A stretch of DNA of 64,000 bases from Pseudomonadota bacterium (GCA_021847995.1 JAJZNE010000058.1:1-64000); one strand, 5' to 3'. Positions 8,782 to 18,706 are shown, counted from the stretch's first letter. A program made the numbers and translations. Notes: generated by a model not told the origin, from the letters alone.

Positions 8782-11655
8782 TCAATCGCTGCCCGCCCCG
8801 GCTGGGCGCGGGCCGGGCGGCGGCGCCAGCGCGCCAGCGATCACCTGCACCGAATGCACCGCCCGACGCTGCGCGAGGTCGTCAATCTGCGCGCGGCAGG
8901 AGGTGCCGTCGGCGACGATCAGATCCTCTGCCGGCGCCGCGCGCACCGCGGGCAGCAGCGACAGCTCCGCCATCGCGCGCGACACCGCCTGGCTCTCCGC
9001 CTGGTAGCCGAAGGCGCCGGCCATGCCGCAGCAGGAGGAGGCAATCGGCGCGACAGCGAGCCCCGGCACCCGCCGCAGCAGGTCGAGCGTGGCGGGAAAG
9101 GCGCCGAAGCTCTTCTGGTGGCAGTGGCCATGCACCTGCGCCCGGCGCGGCACCCTATGCAGCGGCAACGGGCGGCCGGCCAGGAACTCCGCCAGCAGCA
9201 TCGCCCGCCCGGCGAGATCGCGCGAGGCGGGGCCGGGCAGCAGCGCCGGCAACTCGTCCTTCAGCGTGAACAGACACGACGGCTCCAGCCCGACGACCGG
9301 TGCGGTGCCGGCGCAGGCCGCGAGCACCCGCTGCATATCCGCCCGCGCCCGATCGACCTGCCCCGCTGCCAGCGCCGTCCGCCCGCAGCAGAGCGGCCGG
9401 CCGGAAGCGCGCGGCAGCGTGGGCGCGGCCCCCGCTGCACGCAGCACGCGCAGGGCCGCCCGCAGGTTCTCCGGCTCGAAGTGGCGGTTGAAAGTGTCGG
9501 CGAACAGCAGCACCGACGTCCCCTCCCCGGCCGTGCCGGCCTCGTGGTCGCGGAAGGCGTCGGCGCGGAAGGCGGGCAGCCGGCGGTCGGCGGCGAAGCC
9601 GCTCCGCCGCGCCATGATCCGGGTCGCCCGATTGGCGAGCGCCGGAATACGGCCGGCCCACGGGGCAAGTCGCGGCAGCGCGGCGATCAGCCGTTCGCGC
9701 CGCGCCACGCCGAAACGCGCCGCGCGTGCCGCGGCAACCTCGATCTTCATCCGCGCCATATCGACGCCGGTCGGACATTCGCGCCGGCAGGCCTTGCAAC
9801 TGACGCAGAGTGCCATCGCCTCGGCCAGCGCATCGGCGGCCAGGCCGTCGCCGCCGATCTGGCCGGTGAGGGCGAGACGCAGCGTGTTGGCCCGGCCGCG
9901 AGTCAGATGCACCTCATCGCGCGTGACGCGGAAGCTCGGGCACATCACGCCGGCATCGAAGGCGCGGCAGGTGCCGTTATTGTTGCACATCTCGACGGCG
10001 CCGAGCAGCCCGCCCGGCTGCGCCGACCAGTCCAGCACCGGCGCGGGGCCGGGCAGCGGGGCGTAGCCGGGCGGGTAGCGGAACAGGGTGCGGTCGTCCA
10101 TCCGTGGCGGATCGACGATGCGGTGCGGGTTCAGCAGGTTCGCCGGATCGAACGCCGCCTTCACCGCAGCGAAGGCCGCGACCAGGCGCGGGCCGAACAT
10201 CGCCGCGTGGAACTCGCTGCGCACGATGCCGTCGCCATGCTCGCCGGAATGGCTGCCCTGGTATTCGCGCACCAGGGCGAAGCATTCCTCCGCCACCGCG
10301 CGCATGGTGGTGACCTGTGCCGCATCCTTCATGTTCAGCACCGGGCGGACATGCAGGCAGCCGACGGAGGCATGTGCATACCATGTGCCGCGCAGGCCAT
10401 GGCGCGCAAACACCGCCTCCAGCCGCTCGGTGTAGTCGGCAAGGTCGTCGAGCGCGACGGCACAATCCTCGATGAAGGAGACCGGCTTGGCGTCACCCTT
10501 CATCGACATCATGATATTGAGGCCGGCTTCGCGCACCGCGGCGATGGCGGCGATGAAGGCGGCATCGGTCGCCCGCACCACCGCGTGCGGATGGCCGAGA
10601 TCGCCCATCGCCGTCTCCAGCGCATCGAGCCGGGCGGTCAGGGCGGCATCGGAGTCGCCGTTGAATTCAACCAGCAGCAGGCTGTCGGGCGACCCGCGCA
10701 CGATCCGGTCGATCGTCGCGCGATAGATCGGGATCTGCCGGCCGAGATCGATCATGGTGCGATCGACCAGTTCGACGGCGTCGGGATCGAGTGCGACCAG
10801 ATGCTTCGTCGCCTGCATGGCGGCGCGGAAGGTGGGAAACTGGCAGATGCCGAGGGCACGGCGCGGCGGCAGCGGTTGCAGCGCGAGTTCGATCGCGGCC
10901 GACACCGCCAGCGTCCCTTCCGAACCGACCAGCAGCCGCGCGAGGTCGAGCACCGGCGCGCTGTTGCGCGGCAGCAGCGCATCGAGGTTGTAACCGCCGA
11001 CGCGGCGCAGCAGGCGCGGCGTGCGCGCCGCGATCTCCGCCGCCTCGGTCTGGCCGAGGATGCGCAGACGGGCGACGAGATCGGCGATGCGCGGCGCTGC
11101 CGCCGCCGTCTCCGGAGCGAAGCGATGCCGCGTGCCGTCAGCCAGAATGGCGTCGATCGCATGCACGTTATCGGCCATCAGCCCGTAGCGGATGGAGCGT
11201 GCACCGCAGGAATTGTTGCCGGCCATGCCGCCGATGGTGCAGCGCGCCTGGGTCGAGGGATCGACCGGAAAGAACAGGCCGTGCGGGCGCAGCGCGGCAT
11301 TGAGATGGGCCAGCACGACGCCCGGTTCCACCACGACCCGGCGGCGTTCGCTGTCGATCGGCCCGATGCCGCGCAGATACTTGCTGCAATCGAGCACCAG
11401 GGCGCGGTTGACGGTCTGTCCGCACTGGCTGGTGCCGCCGCCGCGCGCCAGCACCGGGACGCCGGCCTCCCGCGCGACGGCCAGCGTCGCCGCGAGATCG
11501 TCGGCCGTGCGCGGCACCGCGACGCCGAGCGGCATCACCTGATAGATCGAGGCATCGGTCGCATAGCGACCGCGATCGGCAGCGGTGAACAGCACTTCCG
11601 TTGTGCTTTCCCGCCGCAACCGGGCGGCGACCGCGGCCATGTCCGGTTCGCTCAT
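8782..11655 (-). CDS. FAD-linked and Fe-S D-2-hydroxyacid dehydrogenase (YdiJ/GlcD-GlcF fusion type)
   Basis: About 957 residues. The N-terminal half is a PCMH/FAD-binding-4 domain ([20 protein letters not shown], then [14 protein letters not shown]) with an FAD-oxidase C-terminal cap. The second half carries an Fe-S module with [20 protein letters not shown] and a CNNNGTCR motif. Two cysteine-rich CCG domains end the protein ([11 protein letters not shown] and [12 protein letters not shown]). This layout is that of YdiJ and related D-lactate/D-2-hydroxyglutarate dehydrogenases passing electrons to the respiratory chain. The substrate cannot be fixed. The start at 11655 is the first sensible ATG; its ribosome site is weak. 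Confidence 0.9.
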   Translation of the reverse strand: MSEPDMAAVAARLRRESTTEVLFTAADRGRYATDASIYQVMPLGVAVPRTADDLAATLAVAREAGVPVLARGGGTSQCGQTVNRALVLDCSKYLRGIGPIDSERRRVVVEPGVVLAHLNAALRPHGLFFPVDPSTQARCTIGGMAGNNSCGARSIRYGLMADNVHAIDAILADGTRHRFAPETAAAAPRIADLVARLRILGQTEAAEIAARTPRLLRRVGGYNLDALLPRNSAPVLDLARLLVGSEGTLAVSAAIELALQPLPPRRALGICQFPTFRAAMQATKHLVALDPDAVELVDRTMIDLGRQIPIYRATIDRIVRGSPDSLLLVEFNGDSDAALTARLDALETAMGDLGHPHAVVRATDAAFIAAIAAVREAGLNIMMSMKGDAKPVSFIEDCAVALDDLADYTERLEAVFARHGLRGTWYAHASVGCLHVRPVLNMKDAAQVTTMRAVAEECFALVREYQGSHSGEHGDGIVRSEFHAAMFGPRLVAAFAAVKAAFDPANLLNPHRIVDPPRMDDRTLFRYPPGYAPLPGPAPVLDWSAQPGGLLGAVEMCNNNGTCRAFDAGVMCPSFRVTRDEVHLTRGRANTLRLALTGQIGGDGLAADALAEAMALCVSCKACRRECPTGVDMARMKIEVAAARAARFGVARRERLIAALPRLAPWAGRIPALANRATRIMARRSGFAADRRLPAFRADAFRDHEAGTAGEGTSVLLFADTFNRHFEPENLRAALRVLRAAGAAPTLPRASGRPLCCGRTALAAGQVDRARADMQRVLAACAGTAPVVGLEPSCLFTLKDELPALLPGPASRDLAGRAMLLAEFLAGRPLPLHRVPRRAQVHGHCHQKSFGAFPATLDLLRRVPGLAVAPIASSCCGMAGAFGYQAESQAVSRAMAELSLLPAVRAAPAEDLIVADGTSCRAQIDDLAQRRAVHSVQVIAGALAPPPGPRPAGAGSD

Positions 11656-11723
11656 CGGCCCAGCATAGCGCACCGCCGCGCCCGGCCCCATATGGCAGGG
11701 ATTGCACACCGACGGAGCCTGCA

Positions 11724-12419
11724 ATGATCGAAGTCTGGAGCTGGCCGACCCCGAACGGCCAGAAGGTCCATATCGCGCTCGAGGAACTCGGGCTGCCCTA
11801 TACGGTCGTTCCGGTGAATATCGGCAAGGGCGAACAGTTCCGGCCGGAATTCCTGGCGATTACGCCCAATCACCGCATCCCCGCGATCGTCGATCCCGAG
11901 GGGCCGGGCGGCGCCACATTGCACTTGTTCGAATCGGGCGCGATCCTGATCTATCTGGCGGAAAAGACCGGGCGGCTGATGCCGGCAGCGCCGGCCGCGC
12001 GCTATGCCTGCCTGCAATGGCTTATGTTCCAGATGGGCGGCGTCGGGCCGATGTTCGGCCAGTATAACCATTTCCACAATTACGCGCCGGAAAAGCTGCC
12101 CTATGCCATGGAGCGCTACGGCAACGAGGTCGCCCGCCTCTATCGGGTGCTGGAGAAGCGGCTGGCGGAGGCACCGTACCTGGCGGGTGCCGAGTACTCG
12201 ATCGCCGACATCGCGACTTTCCCCTGGGCGCGCGGGCCGGAGAAGCGCGGCGTCGATCCGGCGACCCTGCCGGCGGTCAGCCGCTGGCTCGCCGCGATCG
12301 AGGCGCGGCCGGCGGTGCAGCGGGGGCTTGCGGTGCTCGCCGAACGACGCCGGCAGGGCAGCATGAGCGAGGCCGAACGCGACGTGCTGTTCGGCAAGAC
12401 GCAGTTCACGCAGCGCTAG
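11724..12419 (+). CDS. yfcG: Glutathione S-transferase family disulfide-bond oxidoreductase, YfcG type
   Basis: 231 residues. The thioredoxin-fold N-terminus [17 protein letters not shown], the glutathione-binding stretches [12 protein letters not shown] and [15 protein letters not shown], and the helical domain with [20 protein letters not shown] closely follow Escherichia coli YfcG. That protein is a Nu-class GST with glutathione-dependent disulfide reductase activity. GGAG at 11714-11717 sets the ATG at 11724. The gene is divergent from the FAD/Fe-S dehydrogenase with only 68 bases between start codons. It converges with the sugar ABC permease gene. Confidence 0.88.
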   Translation: MIEVWSWPTPNGQKVHIALEELGLPYTVVPVNIGKGEQFRPEFLAITPNHRIPAIVDPEGPGGATLHLFESGAILIYLAEKTGRLMPAAPAARYACLQWLMFQMGGVGPMFGQYNHFHNYAPEKLPYAMERYGNEVARLYRVLEKRLAEAPYLAGAEYSIADIATFPWARGPEKRGVDPATLPAVSRWLAAIEARPAVQRGLAVLAERRRQGSMSEAERDVLFGKTQFTQR

Positions 12420-12433
12420 CCGGCACACCCCCC

Positions 12434-13474
12434 TCATCCGCCCGCCGCCCCGGTCGTCGCGGCCTGCGTGCGCATGCGCTGCGCATAGACGTTGACGATC
12501 AGGGCGGCGAGCAGGATCAGGCCGCGGATCAGGATTTTCAGGAAGCTGTCGATGCGGATGTGATCGAGGCCGTTGTTCAGCACGCCGAGCACGAACAGGC
12601 CGACGATGGTGTTGCCGATGCCGCCCTGGCCGCCGAACAGGCTGGTGCCGCCGACCACGACGGCGGAGATGCTGTCGAGCAGGAAATCCCCGAATTCATC
12701 CTGCTGCGCGCTGCCGAAGCGCGCGACACCGAGCATGCCGGCGAGGCCGGCGCAGAGGGCGGAAATCACCATGACGGAGGCAACGATCGCGCGCGTGTTG
12801 ATGCCGGAATACTCCGCCGCCTCCCGGTTGCCGCCGGTCATGTAGACGTAGCGGCCGAAGCGTGTGTAGGTCAGCACGACATGGCCGGCGAGCAGCACCA
12901 GCGCGGCGATGATGACGATCCACGGCACCGGCCCGATCGTGCCGGCGCCGAGCGTGTGGATCAGGTCCGGCACGTTGTAGGCGATCTGCCCGCGCACCAG
13001 CATGGCACAGATGCCGGCGCCGATCTGCAACATGGCCAGCGTCATGATGAAGCTCGGAATGCCGATCACGGTGATGCCGAACGCGGTCGCACAGCCGAGC
13101 GCGAGGCTCGCCGCCAGCGCGATCGCGATGGCGGCCGCGCCGGGCAGCGGCAGGTTGGCGATGTTCACGCTCGCATCCTGCATGGTGAAGAAGGCGACGA
13201 CGATGCCGGTGGCGTTGGCGACGCTGGCAACGGACAGGTCGATCTCGGCGCACAGGATGACGAATGTCAGGCCGACGGCAATGATGCCGGTGACGGAAAT
13301 CTGCTGCAGGATGTTGCCGAGATTGTCGAGCGTCGGGAAGCTCGGGCTGAGCGCGCTGAACAGCGCCACCAGCACGATCAGCGTCGCGAACGGGGCGATG
13401 TTGCGCAACTGGCTGCGCAGCCACAGAGCGGCGGCAGGGACGCGGGTGGCGGCCCCGGCGGCGGAGGATGTCAT
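12434..13474 (-). CDS. Sugar ABC transporter permease (RbsC/BPD_transp_2 family)
   Basis: 346 residues, strongly hydrophobic, with about ten predicted membrane segments. It has the RbsC-family motifs TGIIAVGLTFVILCAEIDLSV and TRFGRYVYMTGGNREAAEYSGI, plus the closing VVVGGTSLFGGQGGIGNTIVG. The translocated solute would be a sugar or sugar-like compound. The ATG at 13474 is 13 bases after the ATPase stop. Last gene of a binding protein-ATPase-permease operon read leftward from 16036. Confidence 0.9.
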   Translation of the reverse strand: MTSSAAGAATRVPAAALWLRSQLRNIAPFATLIVLVALFSALSPSFPTLDNLGNILQQISVTGIIAVGLTFVILCAEIDLSVASVANATGIVVAFFTMQDASVNIANLPLPGAAAIAIALAASLALGCATAFGITVIGIPSFIMTLAMLQIGAGICAMLVRGQIAYNVPDLIHTLGAGTIGPVPWIVIIAALVLLAGHVVLTYTRFGRYVYMTGGNREAAEYSGINTRAIVASVMVISALCAGLAGMLGVARFGSAQQDEFGDFLLDSISAVVVGGTSLFGGQGGIGNTIVGLFVLGVLNNGLDHIRIDSFLKILIRGLILLAALIVNVYAQRMRTQAATTGAAGG

Positions 13475-13487
13475 CGGTACGGCCTTC

Positions 13488-14987
13488 TCATGCGGCGGCA
13501 AGCAGGCGGTCCTTGCTGACCACCTCACGCGCGAACTCACGGGCGATGCGCCCGCGCTTCATCACCAGGATGCGGTCGGCGAGCGACAGCACGGTTTCCG
13601 GTTCGGTGGAGACCACGACGACGCCGATGCCCCGCTCGCGCAGCGAGCGGACGATCTTCAGCACGTCGTCCTTGGCCCCGACATCCATGCCCCGCGTCGG
13701 CTCGCTCAGCAGCAGCACCTTCGGCAGATGCGTGAGCCACTTCGCCAGCGCCACCTTCTGCTGGTTGCCGCCCGAAAGCGTGCCGAGCGGCCGATCGACC
13801 AGCGGCGGCCGGATCTGTAGCGCTTTCACATGCGTCCCGGCGATCGCACGTTCCGCGTCCGGCCTCAGCCAGAGGCGGGAGATGCGGTCGAGGATGCTGA
13901 TGGAGATGTTCTTGAACACAGGTTCCATGCTGAACAGCATGGCGCGGCGGCTTTCCGGCACGAAGGCGAGACCGGCCCGCCGCGCGGCGGAGGTGCCGGA
14001 CAGCTTCGTCTCCCGCCCGCCGAGCCGCACGCGCCCGCGCGCGAGCCGCAGCTTGCCGAACAGTGCGCGTGCCAGTTCCAACTGCCCCGACCCCATGAAC
14101 CCGTAGATGCCGAGAACCTCGCCGGCGCGCACGTCAAGCGAGACATCCTCGAATGCGCCGGGAGCGGTCAGCCCCTCCGCCGTCATCACCACCTCGGCAT
14201 CGGGGCGGCTGTCGAGGAAGATTTCGCCGGTATAGCTCTCCTCCAGTTGCTCGTGTCCGGCACCGATCATGCGCTCGATGATCCAGTGCTTGTCGATCGC
14301 GGCCACGGGTGCGGTCTCGATCCGCCTGCCGTTGCGGAAGATGGTGACGGCGTCGGACACGCGCAGGATATCATCAAGGAAGTGGGAGATGAAGACGAGG
14401 CTGTGGTCCCGGTCACGCACGCGCTTGAGCAGGTCGAACAGCCGTTCCACCTCGGGCGGCGACAGCGCCGAGGTCGGTTCGTCGAGAATGATGATGCGCG
14501 CGCCGGAGAACAGGACGCGCGCAATCTCCACCAGCTGCTGCAGACCGAGCGGCAGCGCGCCTGCCGGCAGACCGGGATCGACATCGATGCCGAGCCGGTG
14601 CAGGTGTTCGCCGGCAATCCGGCGCATGGCGCGGTAATCCACGAGGCCGAAGCGATTGAGCGGCTGCACGCCGAGCAGGACGTTCTCCGCCACCGTCAGA
14701 TCGCGCACGATGGAGAGTTCCTGATGCACCATGCCGATGCCGGCGGCCTTGGCATCGCGCGCCGAACGGAACCGGACGGCGCGGCCGGCCAGGCGCATGG
14801 TGCCCTGGTAGTCGGTATGCACGCCGGCGATGATCTTCATCAGCGTGCTTTTGCCGGCGCCATTCTCGCCGACGAGGCCGTGGATTTCGCCCGCCCGCAG
14901 GGCGAAATCCACGTCCGTCAGCGCCGCGACACCCCCGAACGACTTGCGGATGCCGAGCAGGTCGAGCGGCGGCGGTGCCTCGTTCAC
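13488..14987 (-). CDS. Sugar ABC transporter ATP-binding protein (double NBD, RbsA/MglA type)
   Basis: 499 residues with two ATPase domains. The first has Walker A VGENGAGKSTL, a signature replaced by LPLGLQQLVEIARVLF, and Walker B IIILDEPTSAL. The second is degenerate in Walker A (YGFMGSGQLELA) but keeps LSGGNQQKVALAKWL and LLLSEPTRGMDVG. This asymmetry is normal for RbsA/XylG/MglA. It energises the RbsC-type permease downstream. The start is a GTG at 14987, the only codon that gives a normal N-terminus; it lies 17 bases after the binding-protein stop, with a weak ribosome site. Confidence 0.9.
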   Translation of the reverse strand: MNEAPPPLDLLGIRKSFGGVAALTDVDFALRAGEIHGLVGENGAGKSTLMKIIAGVHTDYQGTMRLAGRAVRFRSARDAKAAGIGMVHQELSIVRDLTVAENVLLGVQPLNRFGLVDYRAMRRIAGEHLHRLGIDVDPGLPAGALPLGLQQLVEIARVLFSGARIIILDEPTSALSPPEVERLFDLLKRVRDRDHSLVFISHFLDDILRVSDAVTIFRNGRRIETAPVAAIDKHWIIERMIGAGHEQLEESYTGEIFLDSRPDAEVVMTAEGLTAPGAFEDVSLDVRAGEVLGIYGFMGSGQLELARALFGKLRLARGRVRLGGRETKLSGTSAARRAGLAFVPESRRAMLFSMEPVFKNISISILDRISRLWLRPDAERAIAGTHVKALQIRPPLVDRPLGTLSGGNQQKVALAKWLTHLPKVLLLSEPTRGMDVGAKDDVLKIVRSLRERGIGVVVVSTEPETVLSLADRILVMKRGRIAREFAREVVSKDRLLAAA

Positions 14988-15004
14988 GGCGCGGCCGGTC
15001 CCGG

Positions 15005-16036
15005 CTAGATCAGGAAATGCTCCTCCATCCACATCATGCCCGGTGCGTTGGCCTTGGTGACGACCGGACCGTCGGTGACGATGTTCTTCGGGATCATGCC
15101 ATTGCCCATGCCCGTCTTCTCCCCCGACACCACTGCGGCCACGCCGGCGATGATGGCGCCGCCGTGGATGCGGCAGGACGGATTGCGCACCGTCGCCAGC
15201 ATCCGTCCGTCGGAGACGGCGGCCAGCGCCGGCGGCATCGCGTCGCAGCCGCCGATCCTGATGCTGGTGCGGTTGTGCGCCTTCATCACGTTGTAGGCGG
15301 CGAGCGCCATGTCGTCGTTGTGGAAATAGGCGGCGTCGATCTTCGGATACTTGGTGAGCAGCGTCTCCCAGATCCGCGCCACCTTGGTCACATCCCAGTC
15401 GGCGGGCGTGGTATCGACCACCTGCACCTTGGGATATTTCTTGACGATGCTCTCGAACCCGCGCGCGCGGCCCTGTGCGCCAGTGTGGCCGAGCGCGCCC
15501 TGGGTCATCGTCACGATACCTTCGCCGTTGATCGCGTCCATCAGCGCCTGCGTGACGGAGGCGCCCATGAACTCGTTGTCGGGGGCGAGAAAGCTGTGCA
15601 CGTCGATCTTGTCGAGCGGCGCGATCAGCGTGTCCATGTCGATGACCGGCGTGCCGGCCTTGATCATTTTCTCGACCGGTGCCGTCAGGGTGCCGATGCC
15701 GAAAGCCTGGATGGCGACAAAATCCCATTTCTGGCTCGCCATGTCGTCGATCGCCGCGCGCTGCTTGGTGGCCGACAGCTCACCGTCGAACCAGGTGACA
15801 TCGACGTTGAACAGCTTGCCCCAGTATTCGGCGGCCTGCTTGCCCTGGGCGCACCATGTCGCCTGCAACCCGGCGTTGGAGAACGCCGCCTTCAGCGGCT
15901 TGTCCGACCGGCCGGCGACCTGCGTCATCTCGGCCGCCAGGGCGGGCGCGATGCCGAAGGCCCCGAGCAGCGAGGCGCCGGCGATGCCGGCGGTGGCGCG
16001 CAGCATGTCGCGCCGGTTGGCGGGGATGTCGGTCAT
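15005..16036 (-). CDS. Periplasmic sugar-binding protein of the ABC transporter (Peripla_BP_4)
   Basis: 343 residues. A twin-arginine-like signal (NRRDMLRATAGIAGASLLGA, ending near ALAAEM) leads into a type I periplasmic-binding fold. Core stretches include AAFSNAGLQATWCAQ, IDDMASQKWDFVAIQAFG, GTPVIDMDTLI and DAAYFHNDDMALAAY. The ligand is probably a pentose, hexose or sugar acid. GAGGAGG (16043-16049) fixes the ATG at 16036. First gene of the operon, directly behind the promoter/operator at 16094-16122. Confidence 0.88.
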   Translation of the reverse strand: MTDIPANRRDMLRATAGIAGASLLGAFGIAPALAAEMTQVAGRSDKPLKAAFSNAGLQATWCAQGKQAAEYWGKLFNVDVTWFDGELSATKQRAAIDDMASQKWDFVAIQAFGIGTLTAPVEKMIKAGTPVIDMDTLIAPLDKIDVHSFLAPDNEFMGASVTQALMDAINGEGIVTMTQGALGHTGAQGRARGFESIVKKYPKVQVVDTTPADWDVTKVARIWETLLTKYPKIDAAYFHNDDMALAAYNVMKAHNRTSIRIGGCDAMPPALAAVSDGRMLATVRNPSCRIHGGAIIAGVAAVVSGEKTGMGNGMIPKNIVTDGPVVTKANAPGMMWMEEHFLI

Positions 16037-16093
16037 GAGTTTCCTCCTCAACACGCCGGCCCGGTGCGCGGCGCGATGGCTTCTTGTCTGACT

Positions 16094-16122
16094 ATTGTGC
16101 CAATCACCCGCGCGCTTGGCAA
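16094..16122 (-). promoter_or_regulatory. Promoter with overlapping inverted repeat for the sugar ABC operon
   Basis: Reading the minus strand, -35 TTGCCA (16117-16122) and -10 CACAAT (16094-16099) are 17 bases apart, about 60 bases before the binding-protein start. A perfect 6-bp inverted repeat TGCCAA-N12-TTGGCA (16098-16103 and 16116-16121) overlaps both boxes, as a repressor site would. Position and symmetry are seen; function is inferred. Confidence 0.5.
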
Positions 16123-16126
16123 CGCC

Positions 16127-17026
16127 CTAGGACGGCAGCGCGGCGGCCAGCCGGTCGGCGAGCCACTGCCCGGCGGGACCGGGCGGCGCGGCGGGCCGGT
16201 GGATCAGCAGCAGGGGAAAGCGCAGCACCGGTGCGACCGCGGGATAGAGCCGCACCAGCCGCCCGGCGACGAGGTCATCCTCCACCATATGGGCGGGCAT
16301 GTTGCCCCAGCCGAGGCCGGCCCGCAGCAGCGCATGCTTGGAGCCGAGATCGCCGAGCCGCCAGGTGCGCAGCGACAACACGCCGAAATCCTGGCCCTCC
16401 GTCCGCTGCGAGCGGTCGGAGAGGACGAGTTGGGTATGTTCGTGAAACGCCGCCTCGGGCAGCGGCGGCGGCAGGCGGGTCAGCGGATGGCCGGGCGCGA
16501 CCACGGAGATCAGTTCGATACGGCGGATCAGCCGCCGTTCCAGCCCTTCCGGGTTCACCCCCATCGGCCCGCTGATGCCGAGGCCGCATGACCCGTCCAG
16601 CACCAGCTGCGCCACTGCCCCCAGGGTTTCCACCCGCAGCCGCAGCGCGACCGTGGGGAAAGCGCGGGCGAACGCCTCCAGCGCAGCGACCAGGTCGGAG
16701 GTTGGGAACATCACATCGACCACCAGCGCCACCTCCGCCTCCAGACCGGCGGTAAGGCCGGAGGCGCGGGCGCACAACTCGTCGAGAAGGCGGGCGATGC
16801 GTCGGGCATCGGCCAGCACGGCGCGTCCCGCTTCGGTCAGGGCCGGGCGGCGCTGGCCGCGGGCGAACAGGGCCAGACCGAGCTGCGCCTCCAGATTGGC
16901 GATGGCGTAGCTCACCACCGACTGCGCCCGTCTGAGCCGCTTCGCCGCGGCCGAGAAGCTGCCGCTGTCGGCGACGGCGATCAGCACGCGCAACTGGTCG
17001 AGGGTGGGACGTCCTGCCGCCATCAT
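16127..17026 (-). CDS. LysR-family transcriptional regulator
   Basis: 299 residues. The N-terminal winged helix-turn-helix reads LDQLRVLIAVADSGSFSAAAKRLRRAQSVVSYAI with ALFARGQRRPALTEAG. The effector-binding domain follows (about 90-299). It is divergent from wrbA-doxX with 110 bases between starts. LysR regulators commonly control the divergent neighbour, so quinone or redox stress is a plausible signal. Two in-frame ATGs (17026 and 17023) are possible starts. Confidence 0.9.
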   Translation of the reverse strand: MMAAGRPTLDQLRVLIAVADSGSFSAAAKRLRRAQSVVSYAIANLEAQLGLALFARGQRRPALTEAGRAVLADARRIARLLDELCARASGLTAGLEAEVALVVDVMFPTSDLVAALEAFARAFPTVALRLRVETLGAVAQLVLDGSCGLGISGPMGVNPEGLERRLIRRIELISVVAPGHPLTRLPPPLPEAAFHEHTQLVLSDRSQRTEGQDFGVLSLRTWRLGDLGSKHALLRAGLGWGNMPAHMVEDDLVAGRLVRLYPAVAPVLRFPLLLIHRPAAPPGPAGQWLADRLAAALPS

Positions 17027-17034
17027 ATCTGCTT

Positions 17035-17055
17035 TCTCGACGTTCCCAATCGAGA
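17035..17055. promoter_or_regulatory. Inverted repeat in the LysR-wrbA divergent region (candidate LysR operator)
   Basis: A perfect 6-bp dyad TCTCGA-N9-TCGAGA lies 9 bases before the lysR start and about 80 bases before wrbA. Position and size fit an autoregulatory LysR binding site, though the strict T-N11-A core is off-centre. Confidence 0.5.
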
Positions 17056-17136
17056 CATTCCGGATTTTCTGGATGCTACGACCGCCCTATGTGGGGCGCA
17101 AGCAGGGCGCGGCCCTGGCTCACACTGGAGGACGGC

Positions 17137-17751
17137 ATGGCGACCAATATCCTGATCGCATTCTATTCCCGCAACGGCACCACCGAGGCGCTGGCGAAGG
17201 CCGTCGCCGAGGGGGCGAAGGGGGTCGGGGCAGAGGTGCGTTTGCACCGCGCACGCGACATCGTGGCGCCGGAAGTGATGGCGAGCGTTCCCGGCTGGGC
17301 CGATAACGCGAAGCGGATGGAAGCACAGTATCCGGCCCCGACCGTCGAGGATATCGAATGGGCTGACGGCATCGTGTTCGGTACGCCGACCCGCTATGGC
17401 AACACCACGGCCGAGTTGAAGGCGTATATCGACAGTCTCGGCGGAGCATGGTTCCAGGGCAAGTTCAACGGCAAGGCCGGCTCCGCTTTCTGTGCCACGA
17501 TGGGAACGCATGGCGGGGCGGAGAGCACGGTGATTTCCCTCTACAATGTCATGGCGCATCTCGGCCTCATCATCGTGCCGACCGGCTATGCCGACCCGAT
17601 CATGTTCCGGGCGGGCACGCCCTATGGCGCGCATGCCGCGGTCGATGGCCAGCACGTCACCGCGGCACCGGCCGACGACCTCGAAGTGGCACGCTACCAG
17701 GGGCGCCGCGTCGCCCAGGTGGCGACGGCCCTGAAGACGCTGCGCGGCTGA
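17137..17751 (+). CDS. wrbA: NAD(P)H:quinone oxidoreductase, WrbA (type IV)
   Basis: 204 residues with a flavodoxin-like fold. The FMN phosphate loop is AFYSRNGTTEALAKA, followed by WADGIVFGTPTRYGNTTAELK and the WrbA signature FCATMGTHGGAESTVISLY. It reduces quinones by two electrons with NAD(P)H, avoiding semiquinone radicals. GGAGG at 17127-17131 sets the ATG. Followed after 25 bases by a DoxX-family gene, in a likely operon under the divergent LysR protein. Confidence 0.95.
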   Translation: MATNILIAFYSRNGTTEALAKAVAEGAKGVGAEVRLHRARDIVAPEVMASVPGWADNAKRMEAQYPAPTVEDIEWADGIVFGTPTRYGNTTAELKAYIDSLGGAWFQGKFNGKAGSAFCATMGTHGGAESTVISLYNVMAHLGLIIVPTGYADPIMFRAGTPYGAHAAVDGQHVTAAPADDLEVARYQGRRVAQVATALKTLRG

Positions 17752-17776
17752 CAGGCAGGATCAGGAGAACGACACC

Positions 17777-18202
17777 ATGAACGACTCGGATTTCAATGCG
17801 CCGGCGCTGACCGCGCTCGGCCGGCTGCTGCTGGCGGCGATCTTCCTCATGTCGGGCCTCAACAAGCTGATGGGGCCGGGGGCGGCGATCGGCTACATCG
17901 CCCATGTCGGCCTGCCGATGCCCCCGCTTGCCTATGCCGTCGCGGTGATCGTGGAACTGGGCGGCGGCGTGCTGCTGCTCGCCGGCTTCCTGACCCGCTG
18001 GGTGGCGCTGGCGCTGGCGCTGTTCTGCCTCGCCACCGCCTTTTTCGTGCATGGCTTCGCCGACCAGAACAACATGATCCATGCGATGAAGAACATCGCC
18101 ATGGCCGGCGGCTTCCTGTTCGTGATGGCGCATGGTGCCGGCGCATGGAGTGTCGATGCCGTGCTGGCACGCAGCCGCCGCACCACCGCCCTGCCCGCCT
18201 GA
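17777..18202 (+). CDS. DoxX-family inner-membrane protein
   Basis: 141 residues with four membrane helices. DoxX-family stretches are LGRLLLAAIFLMSGLNKL, a hydrophobic VELGGGVLLLAGFLTRW and HGFADQNNMIHAMKNIAMAGG. The family is tied to thiosulfate:quinone oxidoreductase-like and redox-stress roles, but most members are uncharacterised. Co-transcription with wrbA is likely, so a quinone-linked role fits. AGGAGA lies just before the ATG. Confidence 0.88.
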   Translation: MNDSDFNAPALTALGRLLLAAIFLMSGLNKLMGPGAAIGYIAHVGLPMPPLAYAVAVIVELGGGVLLLAGFLTRWVALALALFCLATAFFVHGFADQNNMIHAMKNIAMAGGFLFVMAHGAGAWSVDAVLARSRRTTALPA

Positions 18203-18224
18203 CCGGCGCCCCCGCCTCCGGCCG

Positions 18225-18249
18225 TGCCCGGTCCGTATTGGACCGGGCA
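18225..18249 (+). terminator. Hairpin terminator after doxX
   Basis: TGCCCGGTCC-GTATT-GGACCGGGCA is a perfect 10-bp stem with a 5-base loop, 23 bases after the doxX stop. There is no T-run, so termination may be Rho-assisted, or the hairpin may protect the 3' end. Confidence 0.55.
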
Positions 18250-18295
18250 TGCCCGGCTCTGCTAGGCTCGCTGCCATGCAGCGCGCCCGACCCGC

Positions 18296-18598
18296 ATGAT
18301 CTGCCCATTCTGCCAGGCCGGGATCGATGCGGGCGCCATGGCGTGCCCAAGGTGCGGCGCGATCCATCAGGGCGCCGGGACCGGCGCCGTGCTCGGCCTG
18401 CGGCTGCGCACCTTCGTGGTCGCCTTCGTCCTCCTGGTCATCACGTCCCTGATCATGGTGGATTGCGTCCTGCACCGGCTGCCGCACAGCGGCGGGCCGC
18501 CGGCGATGAAATCGGCCGATGCGCAGCGTGCCCTGCTGATGCTGCGCGCCCACCAGCAGGCGAGCGAAAACGCCGCGCCGCCGCCGCTGCGGCACTGA
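18296..18598 (+). CDS. Small zinc-ribbon membrane protein, unknown function
   Basis: 100 residues. A four-cysteine zinc ribbon (CPFCQAGIDAGAMACPRCG) is followed by one membrane segment (about 38-58, FVVAFVLLVITSLIMVD) and a polar tail with MLRAHQQASENA. The layout resembles small zinc-ribbon anchor proteins whose job is unknown. There is no obvious ribosome site at the ATG, but codon use and the cysteine pattern favour a real gene. It lies alone between doxX and the dipeptide transporter operon. Confidence 0.65.
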   Translation: MICPFCQAGIDAGAMACPRCGAIHQGAGTGAVLGLRLRTFVVAFVLLVITSLIMVDCVLHRLPHSGGPPAMKSADAQRALLMLRAHQQASENAAPPPLRH

Positions 18599-18706
18599 CC
18601 GCGCCTTCCGGGGCTTTGCGGGCGGAGAAAAATCCGCTTCATTGAAACATGAGCACCAGTCCGCGACCGCCGGGCGGCGCCACCGCGAGAGAAGGAGTCG
18701 TCGCAC

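Noticed and set aside
8854-11727. A 957-codon open frame on the plus strand
   Set aside because: It is antisense to the FAD/Fe-S dehydrogenase, whose motifs are intact. Composition is that of a shadow frame.
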